Assembly (NCBI RefSeq): GCF_007655005.1
Contig: NZ_SZVW01000022.1
Location: forward strand, 107,723-171,722
DNA length: 64,000 nucleotides
Source: Streptomyces tibetensis
GTDB taxonomy: Bacteria; Actinomycetota; Actinomycetes; Streptomycetales; Streptomycetaceae
Direction of reading: 5' to 3'
Shown: one piece after another, positions 53,423 through 61,469 of the stretch
Layout: every line of letters starts with the position of its first letter
How positions within the stretch are numbered: the first letter of the stretch is position 1
The notes under the pieces: model-generated
Seen by the model: only the letters and a program-made list of their open reading frames with translations
The model's database searches: none
What the model was told of the DNA's origin: nothing
Made by a program: the position numbers and the translations under genes

Positions 53423-53548
53423 CGAATCTTCGGCAGCTGATCTCGACCATCCGAAATTTCCGACGGGGTCATATTGAGCGCAGGGGTCGCCGTATAGACA
53501 CGGCCAGTGTGGGATGCGTCACAGAGCGCTGGCTTGACCAGTCGTTCG

Positions 53549-53690
53549 CATGCTTCAATCCAGATATGCAAATGTCCAACATTTGGAGGTTTAACGGAGG
53601 GGTGGCGGTTGCCGCGCCGGGCGTCGACTCTGGCCGCACAGAGTGCTGACCAGTTGCAATCTCGTTTGCGGCAGTGGCCCGAGCGACGAC
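53549..53690 (+). pseudogene. Degraded copy of the leader and 5' end of the gntR gene at 60732
   Basis: From CATGCTTCAATCCAGAT onward this stretch runs parallel to 60686-60830: same dyad ATGTCCAACATTTGGA, same GGAGG ribosome binding site, then a frame encoding an eroded PRRASTLAAQ-ADQL start of the regulator. The start codon is destroyed (TTAACGGAG in place of TTGTGATGGAG) and similarity ends near the first helix. Confidence 0.7.
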
Positions 53691-54096
53691 ATCGAAGCCC
53701 GTGTCGGGTCTGATCGCGGCGACAAGCCCGTCGTGGAAGGCGGCCGCTCTTCCATCGGCAAGACAGCCGCCGGTCTCGTCGTAAGCGGTCGACCGGTGAA
53801 TTCACGACCGATGACGACCAACTTTTCCAGCGCCCTCCGATTTACCTGAGCCGCCTCTACTGCGGCTCGGATAGCGGCCACGAAACAGAGATCTTGACCA
53901 TCGGCATGCGGAACGCCGCGTCACCCGGTAGGTACGCCGATCACGACGTGCCGAGCTCCCTTGCCTCTGCCACCGCCGAGCCCGGCTCACGTCAGCGATG
54001 GGCCGCTCCACTACGGCTCGCGGTCACACCGCGACCACGGTCCCGGTCCCTTTGGGGCAGGTTCGGAACACCTGAACACATCACGGAAGGATTGCC
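53691..54096. other. Non-coding interval
   Basis: About 400 bases with no supported gene. Frames on both strands are short and lack ribosome binding sites. Likely decayed DNA. Confidence 0.35.
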
Positions 54097-54264
54097 ATGC
54101 GTAACACCACTCATCGTGTGAAGCTCGCGGTCGCCGCAGGGCTAGCGACCGCCGCTCTCAGCGTCGGCCTTGTCCTCATCGCCGGCTCTGGCACAACCGC
54201 TGGGGCGGCCCCGGCGCACCCGCCGCTGCCGACCGGCTCAGTGGTACCCGCGCCCCCTCGGTGA
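54097..54264 (+). CDS. Small exported peptide, 55 residues
   Basis: A short gene with a convincing ribosome binding site (GGAAGG, 7 bases before ATG 54097) and a textbook signal peptide: MRNTTHRVKLAV, a hydrophobic core up to LVLIAG, then GAAPA as a cleavage site. The mature part is about 20 residues, proline-rich, ending VPAPPR. It may be a true small secreted peptide or the head of a larger secreted protein truncated by decay; the flanks favour truncation. Confidence 0.45.
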   Translation: MRNTTHRVKLAVAAGLATAALSVGLVLIAGSGTTAGAAPAHPPLPTGSVVPAPPR

Positions 54265-54377
54265 ACACGGGGGTGGTTTGAGCCTCCATCAGCCCCGGAG
54301 CGGCTCACCCGACGCCTGACGCCCAGGTCTCTGCACATCTCCCCGGAAGGGCCGACCTAGGGGAATCTGGGAGGGGG

Positions 54378-54408
54378 ATCCGAAGTGCCGGCCATGCACG
54401 GCACTTCG
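54378..54408 (-). terminator. Hairpin after the CBM13 remnant
   Basis: CCGAAGTGCCG pairs with CGGCACTTCGG around an 8-base loop. The core GCCGAAGTGCC is shared with the terminator at 36934 behind an intact CBM13 enzyme, which supports this as the old 3' end of a lost CBM13 gene. Confidence 0.55.
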
Positions 54409-54431
54409 GCTGTGAACCGTTCCGGCACTCG

Positions 54432-54554
54432 GTTCGGCCTGCGTTCTGATGAGGGCCCACCGCTGGCCGGATCCGACGTTGCAGGTCCACAGAACTGCTT
54501 GCGTGTCGTTGGCAGTTCCGGAGTTGTATGCGTCCAGGCAAGGCCTCAATCGTG
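54432..54554 (-). pseudogene. CBM13 (ricin B-type) C-terminal remnant
   Basis: On the minus strand the frame reads RPCLDAYNSGTANDTQAVLW then TCNVGSGQRWAL, matching the last repeat of a CBM13 trefoil (CLDxxxxGTANGTxVxLWxCNGxxxQxW). There is no start codon or catalytic domain; only the tail of a former secreted glycosidase remains, directly before a hairpin terminator. Confidence 0.7.
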
Positions 54555-55038
54555 CGTTGTAATGGTGCTGTTCGCGTTAATTATTATCTTCCTGAGTCCT
54601 CGTCAGCTTGCCACGGGACTCTGTGTGGTGGGGTGCGGCCTTGGACCCAAGGCCCGGTTTGGCGTAGTGCCCGGATCGTCACCACAGCCCCCCCGGCACC
54701 TGAAATTCGCGACGCACCTGCCGTGGACCGACGTGATCACCGGCGCGGTCGAACGATCGCAGGCCCTCCCGAACCTCATCTGACCAGCAGCGACAACCCA
54801 CCCCTATGACCAGAACCCGTACGCCGGAGCCGAAGAAGCTTTTTTCGAACCCTGTGTCGCATCCGTTGGTTCCCAGCCGCATACCGCGGAGCCAAGGCCA
54901 GATCTCCGAGGTCCGGGCGACGCCCCTCGGTTAGGGCAAGAGCGCATCGCATCTACGTGGTGCGGGTCGCGGGCGGGACACTGCCGGGCCGCGCGGATAG
55001 TGCGTCGGTAAAATGATCACCTGAGCAAGAGCGAGGAA
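54555..55038. other. Non-coding interval before the chorismate mutase gene
   Basis: About 480 bases without a supported gene. Near its right end TAAAAT (55009-55014) could be a -10 box for the aroQ gene; no good -35 is seen. Confidence 0.35.
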
Positions 55039-55686
55039 ATGCAGTTGAAGACTCCCAAAAGGATGCGTCGTCACATATTGCCTGGCGCGTCGGTGGTAGC
55101 CGCAGTCGCACTGGGTGCACCTCAGGCCATGGCGGCGAGTGGTGGCCCACAGGAAACTCCGGCAGAGAGTTCCAACACGACTGTCAAGCCGTTGGGCCAG
55201 CTCGGTTCACTGACAGACATCGTCATTCAGCGTCTCCTGGTCAGCGATCAGGTAGCGGCGTCGAAGTTCGGCACCAACTCGCCCATCGCTGACCCGGCTC
55301 GTGAGCAGCAGGAGCTGGATGCGGTCAGGCAGCAGGCCGGTACGCTCGGTCTGGACCCGGACGCGACGGTAGCGTTCTTCCGGGACCAGATCACCGCGAG
55401 CAAGGTTGTGCAGAAGGGGCTTTTCGCCCGCTGGACCGCATACCCCGACGAGGCGCCGACCACGCGTCCGGATCTCACCCAGATTCGCACGCAGCTCGAC
55501 CAGCTCACCACGGAGCTCCTGCAAGGGCTCAAGACTACGCAGCACCTGCGGAGCACCCCCGTGGCCTGCACTGTCCAGTTGGCACTGGCCACGCAGTCGG
55601 GCTCAATCATCGACCGGCTCGACGCACTGCACCGCCAGGCACTCGAAACCGCGACGCAGTCGGTGTGCACCAGCCCTCTGAAGTAA
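55039..55686 (+). CDS. Secreted chorismate mutase, AroQ gamma subclass
   Basis: A 215-residue exported protein. The signal peptide ends AMA before ASGG (about 33). The helical domain shows LVSDQVAASKFGTNSPIADPAREQ, then LDPDATVAFFRDQITASKVVQ and LFARW, the conserved run of periplasmic/secreted AroQ-gamma mutases (active-site Arg, Lys, Gln and Glu in these helices), which convert chorismate to prephenate. Such secreted forms are known from Mycobacterium tuberculosis and some Gram-negatives; the role outside the cell is unclear. GAGGAA lies 4-9 bases before ATG 55039. It stands alone between decayed genes and keeps a clean reading frame. Confidence 0.85.
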   Translation: MQLKTPKRMRRHILPGASVVAAVALGAPQAMAASGGPQETPAESSNTTVKPLGQLGSLTDIVIQRLLVSDQVAASKFGTNSPIADPAREQQELDAVRQQAGTLGLDPDATVAFFRDQITASKVVQKGLFARWTAYPDEAPTTRPDLTQIRTQLDQLTTELLQGLKTTQHLRSTPVACTVQLALATQSGSIIDRLDALHRQALETATQSVCTSPLK

Positions 55687-55989
55687 GGCCTGAATCTCGG
55701 CTCTGACCGGGCCTCCGTCATTGCCTTTTCAGGTGACTCATCGCCCCGGGGCCTCGGTTCGCGGAACGGCCACGGAGTGGCCGTTCCGCGAATGCTTCCT
55801 CAAACGTCTGGAGATTCGCCGGGCAGTCGGACGGCCCTCGCATGATCATGCGTTCCGCCACGGAACCGTGCTCATACGAAGGCCGCAGAGGTGAGTTTGC
55901 TGCATCACGATGCCCGGCGGGCGGGACGCGTTCGACTTCGCATCACACTTCCGGGGCCACTTCTTCTCGTGCCTCACCCAACGCGGGCG
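55687..55989. other. Non-coding interval
   Basis: About 300 bases after the chorismate mutase gene. A pair GAACGGCCAC/GTGGCCGTTC near 55767-55791 can form a hairpin that probably ends the aroQ transcript. Nothing else is visible. Confidence 0.4.
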
Positions 55990-56808
55990 GACTGGCCGGC
56001 GAGCCAAGCCGGATCGACACCCGCACGCTCGCCCTCAAGGACGTCACCGCGGTCGGCATTCTGTCCCGCTCACCCGGCCTGGACGCCACCATCCGCGCCT
56101 ATGCCGACAAAGCCGTCGACCCTCGCCCTTGGTGGTGGTCACCGCCGCCGATATCGGGCCAGGTGGCAGTGATCACCACGAACGCCCCAGACGCCTGGCT
56201 CGTACTGCGCTGCGCCGTATGGGCGTCACGGTGACCGTCTCCGGCGTGAGGGAGGACGACTACGACAGCCTGCTGGGCGGTGCCACCGGCGTGATCGCCC
56301 ATGTCTCCGGCAGTCAGGAGGACATCGACAGTGCTGTCACCGCCCTGAGGTCCGTGCGTCGGGCAGGTACCCGTTCACGCAGGAGTACGTCTCCGCGCCG
56401 GACGACACGGGATTCGCCCGCATTGCCACCGTCAGCACCGCGACCCTGGTGCTGAGCTTCCTTGTCGCAGCCGCTTCCGCCGGCCTCACCGCGGCCGCGA
56501 ACGTCCTCGACCGGCGCCGGATCTACGGCCTGCTGCGGCTGGCCGGCACCCCGCTGAAGGTGTTGGACCGGGCCCGAGTCCGCGAGACCGTCATCCCGTT
56601 GGCCGTCCTGGCCGGCGGCACCACCGCCGATGGGTGTCTTCGGCGCCATGCAACTCAACTAGGCGGCCGGCACGACGATCAACGCCTCCGGTCCGTGCAA
56701 CTCGTGGCCTGCGTGAGCCTCGGCGCGCTGGCCATGTTCGCTGCCATCGCCGGCAGCAGGCCGTTGCTGCGGAAGGTGACGGAGGGCCTGGCACAGACGG
56801 CGGACTGA
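55990..56808 (+). pseudogene. ABC transporter permease (FtsX/MacB-like), frameshifted
   Basis: Segments in successive frames read RIDTRTLALKDVTAVGILSR, then MGVTVTVSGVREDDYDSLLG, then a membrane region LSFLVAAASAGLTAAANVLD and RRRIYGLLRLAGTPLKVLDR, ending LAMFAAIAGSRPLLRKVTEG. The 'RRR..GLLRLAGTP...L.RAR..E...PL' block is typical of the FtsX-like permease core in Streptomyces. Start, N-terminal helix and frame continuity are gone, and no ATPase gene is adjacent. Confidence 0.6.
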
Positions 56809-57132
56809 CGCCCGAACGAGGTTGAACGCCCCGCGCCGCGGACCCTACGGGGATCAGGACGACGCGATCGGCCCATGTCCTTGAAGGATGGACACGTAGG
56901 GAAGCGTCGGCGACGCCGCCGACGCACCCCCCATCCCTTGGCGACAGGACTCAGCGGGCCACTACCCGCACCTACCCCAGGTTCTGCACCTTCGCGAAGG
57001 GCGTCCCCGCTTCACCCTCGCGCTGGCCGGTAGCGCGGAGTCGCCCGTCAGAGGTCGTCGAGCGGCATGACGCCCATCTGGTGAGGTAACCACGTCGCTG
57101 GGATGCCGCCGCCACACATACCCGCAGCTGCT
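56809..57132. other. Non-coding interval
   Basis: About 320 bases between the permease pseudogene and the convergent SDR gene. No gene, repeat or RNA recognised. Confidence 0.35.
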
Positions 57133-57903
57133 CTATCGGGAAGCCAGGCTCCGGAGGACTGCCGAGGAGACCGCAGTGGGCAGGACGCTGAGGGTACGAA
57201 CCAGGGCGGTTGTCGCCCAGGGGAAGTACGCCTGCGCCGGTTCTCTCTCCAGAGCACGTATGACGTGGCGTGCCGCGCGCTCTGTGCTGACCTGGAAGGG
57301 TTTGGGCAGGCTGTCGGCGTTGACCCGGTCGGTCGCTACGAAGCCGGGGTGGATGCTGGTGAACCGGATGCCCTTGGGCGCCAGTTCGACGCGCGCGGCG
57401 TCGATGAGCGTTCGGGCGGCCGCCTTCGCGGCGGAGTAGGGGCCTTGGCGGGGGATGCCCATGAGCCCTGCCAGCGAGTTGGTGTGTGCGATCAGGCCGC
57501 CGTGCGGTTGGTCTCCCATCTGTGCGATCAGCGGGATGAGGTAGTTGACGACGACGTCGTAGTTCAGCGCCATGATCCGTGACACGTCCGCCACGGTGAC
57601 CTCGTCCATCGACATGTCCGGTCCCTGGCCGGCGTTGAGCAGGGCGATGTCTATCGAGCCGTACTGGGCAACGGCGGACGCCACTACGTCGGCGGCCGCC
57701 TGCGCGTCCAGGGCGTCGGCGGAAATGTCCAGGCAGGCGCTGCCGGCCGCTCGTACGTCCTCAGCAAGGGCTGCCAGCTCGGGGGCCCGTCGTGCCGTGA
57801 CGACCAGACGGTTGCCACCGTGGCCGAGCCGGCGCGCGACCTCCGCGCCGATCCCTGACGAGGCTCCGACGATCAGAACGGTCCTGCCTGTGATGCCTGC
57901 CAT
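57133..57903 (-). CDS. SDR family NAD(P)-dependent oxidoreductase
   Basis: A 256-residue short-chain dehydrogenase. The nucleotide-binding motif is VGASSGIG (10-17), with Val in place of the usual Thr; LNAG is the structural motif, the catalytic serine is in HTNSLAG and the YxxxK pair is in GPYSAAKAA. A basic cluster after the first strand (TARRAPEL) favours NADP(H). AAGGAA lies about 7 bases before ATG 57903. Intact, but isolated among pseudogenes; substrate unknown. Confidence 0.88.
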   Translation of the reverse strand: MAGITGRTVLIVGASSGIGAEVARRLGHGGNRLVVTARRAPELAALAEDVRAAGSACLDISADALDAQAAADVVASAVAQYGSIDIALLNAGQGPDMSMDEVTVADVSRIMALNYDVVVNYLIPLIAQMGDQPHGGLIAHTNSLAGLMGIPRQGPYSAAKAAARTLIDAARVELAPKGIRFTSIHPGFVATDRVNADSLPKPFQVSTERAARHVIRALEREPAQAYFPWATTALVRTLSVLPTAVSSAVLRSLASR

Positions 57904-58039
57904 GGTGTTCCTTCGCTTGCTGACGTGGCGGAAAGAGTTCACACCCGCCCGGACTGTAGGAGGCGCTCACCCTCGCAGGGAGGGACAGCCAGGCCGTCGT
58001 CGGCCCTGCCGAGAACTAGTTGGTTCGCGACGTCGCGTC

Positions 58040-58480
58040 ATCTCCTGGTTTGCCCCCGGGACGGAACCGCGCCCTTCGCTCCGGACCAGCATCAGGTCTA
58101 CGTCTGTGAGGACCGCGACGGCGGCGACATTTACGGCTTTCCCGCGGTCGGCGGCGCGGACGACGGCGCCAAGGTCGCCTTCCACGCCAAGGTTTCTCTC
58201 GCCGATCCGGACGGCCTCGATCGGGAGATCCATCCGGAGGAGGTGGAGGCGATGCGCGGGGATCTGCGTCTGCGGATTCCCGCGCTGGGCGGCGGGCGGT
58301 TCCTGAGCGGCGCGGCCTGCAGGTACACGCTCACTCCCGACGAGCGCTTTGTGTTGTCGGCCCACCCCCGCCATCCCCAGGTCCGGATCGCCTGCAATTC
58401 GCCGGGCATGGCTTCAAGATCGTCCCCGTCATCGGTGGGATCATCGCTGACCTCGCCGTTCGGGACTGCGACGCGCCGTG
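58040..58480 (+). pseudogene. Sarcosine oxidase / N-methyltryptophan oxidase family, remnant B
   Basis: One frame reads RDGTAPFAPDQHQVYVCEDR, IYGFPAVGGADDGAKVAFH, DGLDREIHPEEVEAMR, then AACRYTLTPDERFVLSAHPR and VRIAC, after which the frame is lost just where GFSGHGFKF should be (CNSPGMASRSS in its place). It preserves the middle and C-terminal part of the same family as the remnant at 41160 and is clearly similar to it at nucleotide level. No start codon or FAD-binding N-terminus is present. Confidence 0.78.
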
Positions 58481-58589
58481 GCACTTTCGCTTTCAGGGGG
58501 TCTCTCTCGTCCGGGGCCGTGGCGTCCGATGGGCTCAGGGCGGGAGGCGCTGCGCCGCCAGTGTGACGAGGTGTCCAGCTTGCGCCGGG

Positions 58590-59024
58590 TTAGGCGACCG
58601 CTGGCTGCGAACTGAGGGCGGGCCGTGCTGGGGCATCCGCCTGATCCGGCGAAGGTGCCGCCATTGGTGCGGGTTCGGGTGTCGGGGCCGGGGTGCGGTC
58701 GGGGACGGTCGCGTCACAGGACGGGCTGGCCGCTGGGGTGCCGAGAGGGTTCCGTAGGGGGGTCGGCGCCGGATCGTAGGTGTCTGCAGCCTGCTGGGGC
58801 CGACAGGACGAGGGCAGCGGATGCCCCGTTTGGTGGTGGGCCGCGGCGCCTGAGGCCGTGATGCCCGCCATGAGCGTGAAAGTGCCGGCACAGATCGCGA
58901 GTGGTAGCCGCCACTTGTGTGGGATAGGCGCGTCCCTCTCGCGGTCTTCGCCGAGCTGGTGCGTTCCATGCCGTGGAAGAGGGCTTCCTCCCGTACCGGG
59001 TTTCGCATCAGAGGCGTGTGGCAT
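58590..59024 (-). CDS. Hypothetical single-helix, proline-rich protein
   Basis: A 144-residue frame starting MPHASDAKPG with one hydrophobic segment (about 42-62, RLPLAICAGTFTLMAGITAS) and a long Pro/Ala/Thr-rich tail that would be outside the cell. GGGA lies about 9 bases before ATG 59024. No recognisable family. It ends close to the sarcosine oxidase remnant. Could be a real small exported protein or a random frame in GC-rich DNA; the membrane segment and start site tip me slightly toward real. Confidence 0.4.
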   Translation of the reverse strand: MPHASDAKPGTGGSPLPRHGTHQLGEDRERDAPIPHKWRLPLAICAGTFTLMAGITASGAAAHHQTGHPLPSSCRPQQAADTYDPAPTPLRNPLGTPAASPSCDATVPDRTPAPTPEPAPMAAPSPDQADAPARPALSSQPAVA

Positions 59025-59063
59025 GGTCCACGGTCCCTGTGTCGCTGAGGTACGCGTTCGTGG

Positions 59064-59456
59064 TCACTGTTCGGCCGCCTCTCGTGCGATCTGCTCGAAC
59101 TGGGCACTCATGGCCTCGGCCAGCGCCTGGGCGGCGGAGAGCGGGCGCACCATCACCGTGAAGTCGTCGATCCTGCCGTTCTCGTCGAAGTGGAGGAGAT
59201 CGCAGCCCTGGAGCTTCTTGCCGGCGACGGTCGTGGTGAAGACGAGGACATGGTCGCGGCCGTCGGTGCCCGCGATCTCACGGATGTAGGTGAAGTCCTC
59301 GAAGACGCGGAGTACACCACGTAGGAACGCGGCGTTGACCGCCTTGCCCGAGTACGGCTTGAAGGCGATCGGGCTGGTGAAGACGACATCGTCGGCCAGC
59401 AGGTCGGCCACGGCGTCCATGTCCCCGCTCTCGACGGCCTTGCGGAAAGGATGCAT
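59064..59456 (-). CDS. NTF2-like (SnoaL-type) family protein
   Basis: A 130-residue cone-shaped-fold protein. MHPFRKAVESGDMDAVADLL is the family's first helix pair, followed by DDVVFTSP, an AAFLRGVLRVFEDF segment and strands ending FDENGRIDDFTVMVRPL. Such proteins are small isomerases, dehydratases or ligand binders; no catalytic set can be assigned. It is divergent from the PadR regulator, whose operator-like repeat lies between them, so it is the probable target gene. Confidence 0.85.
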   Translation of the reverse strand: MHPFRKAVESGDMDAVADLLADDVVFTSPIAFKPYSGKAVNAAFLRGVLRVFEDFTYIREIAGTDGRDHVLVFTTTVAGKKLQGCDLLHFDENGRIDDFTVMVRPLSAAQALAEAMSAQFEQIAREAAEQ

Positions 59457-59545
59457 GAGCCACCTCGCATACTCAATAAATTGAATAGGTGCTTAGAGAG
59501 TAGAACGGACACTTGCCCACTGTCTACAGGTTGTTGGCGACGCTC

Positions 59546-59567
59546 ACTAGTCGCGTAGTTGACTAGT
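59546..59567. promoter_or_regulatory. Inverted repeat in the NTF2-like/padR divergent promoter
   Basis: ACTAGTC (59546-59552) and GACTAGT (59561-59567) form a 7-bp inverted repeat with an 8-base spacer, a layout used by PadR operators. It sits just upstream of the -10 box of padR. Confidence 0.5.
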
Positions 59568-59578
59568 CTCAGTAGTGC

Positions 59579-59584
59579 TAGCGT
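59579..59584 (+). promoter_or_regulatory. -10 box of a probable leaderless padR transcript
   Basis: TAGCGT ends 6 bases before ATG 59591; no ribosome binding site is present. This supports ATG 59591 over the GTG at 59585. Confidence 0.4.
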
Positions 59585-59590
59585 GTGCCC

Positions 59591-60193
59591 ATGGCATTGC
59601 GGAACGCGGTGATGGCCGCGCTGCTCGAGGGCGAGGCGTCCGGCTACGACCTCGCAAAAAAATTCGACGCGACGGTCGCCAACTTCTGGATGTCGACGCC
59701 CCAGCAGCTCTACCGGGAGCTGGATCGCATGGAGGCCGAAGGGCTGGTCACGGCCCGCCTCGTCGAGCAGGAGCGCCGCCCCAACAAGCGACTCTTCTCC
59801 CTGACGGAGATCGGGCGTGAGGTCGTACACGCCTACACGGCCGAGCCTTTGGGTAAGCCGGCGGTGATCCGGGACGAATTGATGGTCAAGGTGCAGTGCC
59901 TGGATGCGGGCGACATTGACGCGGTCCGCGAGGCCATCGTCGAGCGCATGGAGTGGGCAACCGCCAAGCTGGCCCGCTACGAGAGGCTCCGGCAGCGCCT
60001 GCTTGACGGGCGCTCCGAGGAGGCGTACTTCGCCGAAGCCGAACGCATCGGTCCCTACCTCACCCTGCTGCGTGGGATGTCGTTCGAACGGGAGAACCAT
60101 CAGTGGGGGGCAATCGCGCTGCGCAGGGTCGACCAGCGTGCGGCCGCGCTCCAGGCGAAGGGCCGGCCTGCGACAAGCGCGGGTGACGAATAG
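59591..60193 (+). CDS. PadR family transcriptional regulator
   Basis: A 200-residue regulator. The winged-helix domain covers about 1-90 (LRNAVMAALLEGEASGYDLA, STPQQLYRELDRMEAEGLVT, KRLFSLTEIGREVV) and a C-terminal helical dimerisation domain follows (about 100-180), as in the Vir_act_alpha_C group. It probably represses the divergent NTF2-like gene and itself through the inverted repeat at 59546. The effector is unknown. Confidence 0.9.
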   Translation: MALRNAVMAALLEGEASGYDLAKKFDATVANFWMSTPQQLYRELDRMEAEGLVTARLVEQERRPNKRLFSLTEIGREVVHAYTAEPLGKPAVIRDELMVKVQCLDAGDIDAVREAIVERMEWATAKLARYERLRQRLLDGRSEEAYFAEAERIGPYLTLLRGMSFERENHQWGAIALRRVDQRAAALQAKGRPATSAGDE

Positions 60194-60731
60194 GGATTTG
60201 GCGGGGCTGCGCGAGCTGGCCGGTCCTGCTCGTTTGGAGCAGAAGGGCAGCGGAATACAAACAGGGCAGCAGCAGGAGCGGGTGCCGCTTCCCTGGCCGC
60301 CTTCACTCCGCGATCAGTCCCGATGAAGGCTCGTGGGGAACGACCCGACGTGTTGCGGCGCTTAGGCCGCCGTCGTGTCCCTGAGTGCCCGCCGCTTCAC
60401 AGCACGCGCCCGCCCCGAGTGCGAGCTCACTTCCCCATGCAGCACTTGATCCTCGGTTTGCGGGACCAGGTACCGCACCTACTGCGAGGTGCGATCGGGC
60501 CGTCCTGTCAACCCGTTCCGCCGCCGACTTGCACGGCAAGGCAGTAACTCACTGGACTCGAGCGCTCTCCGACGGAGCCGCAAGTGCTGCCCTTCGACCG
60601 GCGATGCTTTCCCGGCATCTGTGTGGCGTGCAGGCGCGGGTAAGCGGACCAATCATCGGGCGACGCCAGCTTTGGCGGCCCTTCCCATGCTTCAATCCGG
60701 ATGTGCAGATGTCCAGCATTTGGAGGTTGTG
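60194..60731. other. Intergenic interval upstream of gntR
   Basis: About 540 bases; no supported gene. Its last 45 bases (from 60686) are the gntR leader that recurs, degraded, at 53549, with the dyad TCCAGCATTTGGA just before the ribosome binding site. Confidence 0.45.
60703..60721 (+). promoter_or_regulatory. Conserved dyad before gntR, possible autoregulatory operator
   Basis: CAGATGTCCAGCATTTGG contains TCCA-x5-TGGA. In the degraded copy at 53549 the same place reads TCCAACATTTGGA, a 5-bp dyad with a 3-base centre. Position next to the GGAGG site suits a repressor that blocks its own transcript. Confidence 0.35.
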
Positions 60732-61469
60732 ATGGAGGGACTGCGGCAGCCACGCCGGGCGTCGACCCTGGCCGCACAGGTTGCTGACCAGCTGCGGGAG
60801 CAACTGGCATCCGGGCGGTGGCCGGTGGACACCCGCATTCCGGGGGAGCTGGAACTGGCTGAGATGCTCCAGGTGAGCAGGAACACCATTCGCGAGGCCT
60901 TGCGGGCCCTGGTCCACCTCGGCCTGCTGGAGGCTCGGGTCGGCGATGGCACCTACGTCCGGGTGGCCAGTGAGTTGGAGGCGGTCCTGCTGCGGCGGAC
61001 GGCTACCACGCCTCCGGCGGACGTTTTGGAACTGCGGGCGGTGCTGGAGGAGTATGCCGCCGGCGTGGCCGCCGAACGGCGGTCCGAAGCGGACATCGCG
61101 CGGCTGCGGGAACTGCTGGCGGTGGCTCGCGAAAGCAACCACTCGGGGGTGATGGCGCAGATCGCGGCCGCCGATGGCGCCTTTCACCTGGCCGTCGTAC
61201 AGGCCAGCGGCAACGAGTTGCTCGCGGAGATCTACGAACATCTGGGCGGTGCCCTGGCCGCCGTGCTGACCGCGCTGCCGTGGGACGGCGACGTCGCCGC
61301 CGAACATGACCACTGGCATGGTGCAGTGGTTGATGCGATCGGTGCCGGCGACGCGGTCGCTGCCCGCTACGCGGCGTCCATGCTGGTGCGAGTTACGGGC
61401 CGGCTGAGCGCGGATGCCGGCGCTGATAAGGGCGGTGCGGTGGGAAGCGGTCGTGATGCGGGTGAATGA
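60732..61469 (+). CDS. GntR family regulator, FadR/FCD subfamily
   Basis: A 245-residue regulator. The GntR winged helix is at about 8-75 (VADQLREQLASGRWPVDTRI, then LELAEMLQVSRNTIREALRA) and the FCD ligand domain follows (LELRAVLEEYAAGVAAERRS, DGAFHLAVVQASGNELL, EHDHWHGAVVDAI) with Asp/His residues that bind a metal in the family. The ATG at 60732 was preferred because GGAGG ends 5 bases upstream; GTG 60729 would be too close. It overlaps the MFS gene by 14 bases, so the two are co-transcribed and it likely controls that operon in response to a carboxylate. Confidence 0.9.
   Translation: MEGLRQPRRASTLAAQVADQLREQLASGRWPVDTRIPGELELAEMLQVSRNTIREALRALVHLGLLEARVGDGTYVRVASELEAVLLRRTATTPPADVLELRAVLEEYAAGVAAERRSEADIARLRELLAVARESNHSGVMAQIAAADGAFHLAVVQASGNELLAEIYEHLGGALAAVLTALPWDGDVAAEHDHWHGAVVDAIGAGDAVAARYAASMLVRVTGRLSADAGADKGGAVGSGRDAGE

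Noticed and set aside
54600..54783. Transposase tail suggested by the frame ending in ITGAVERSQALPNLI
   Set aside because: I could not match it to a particular transposase family and the segment is too short to support a call.
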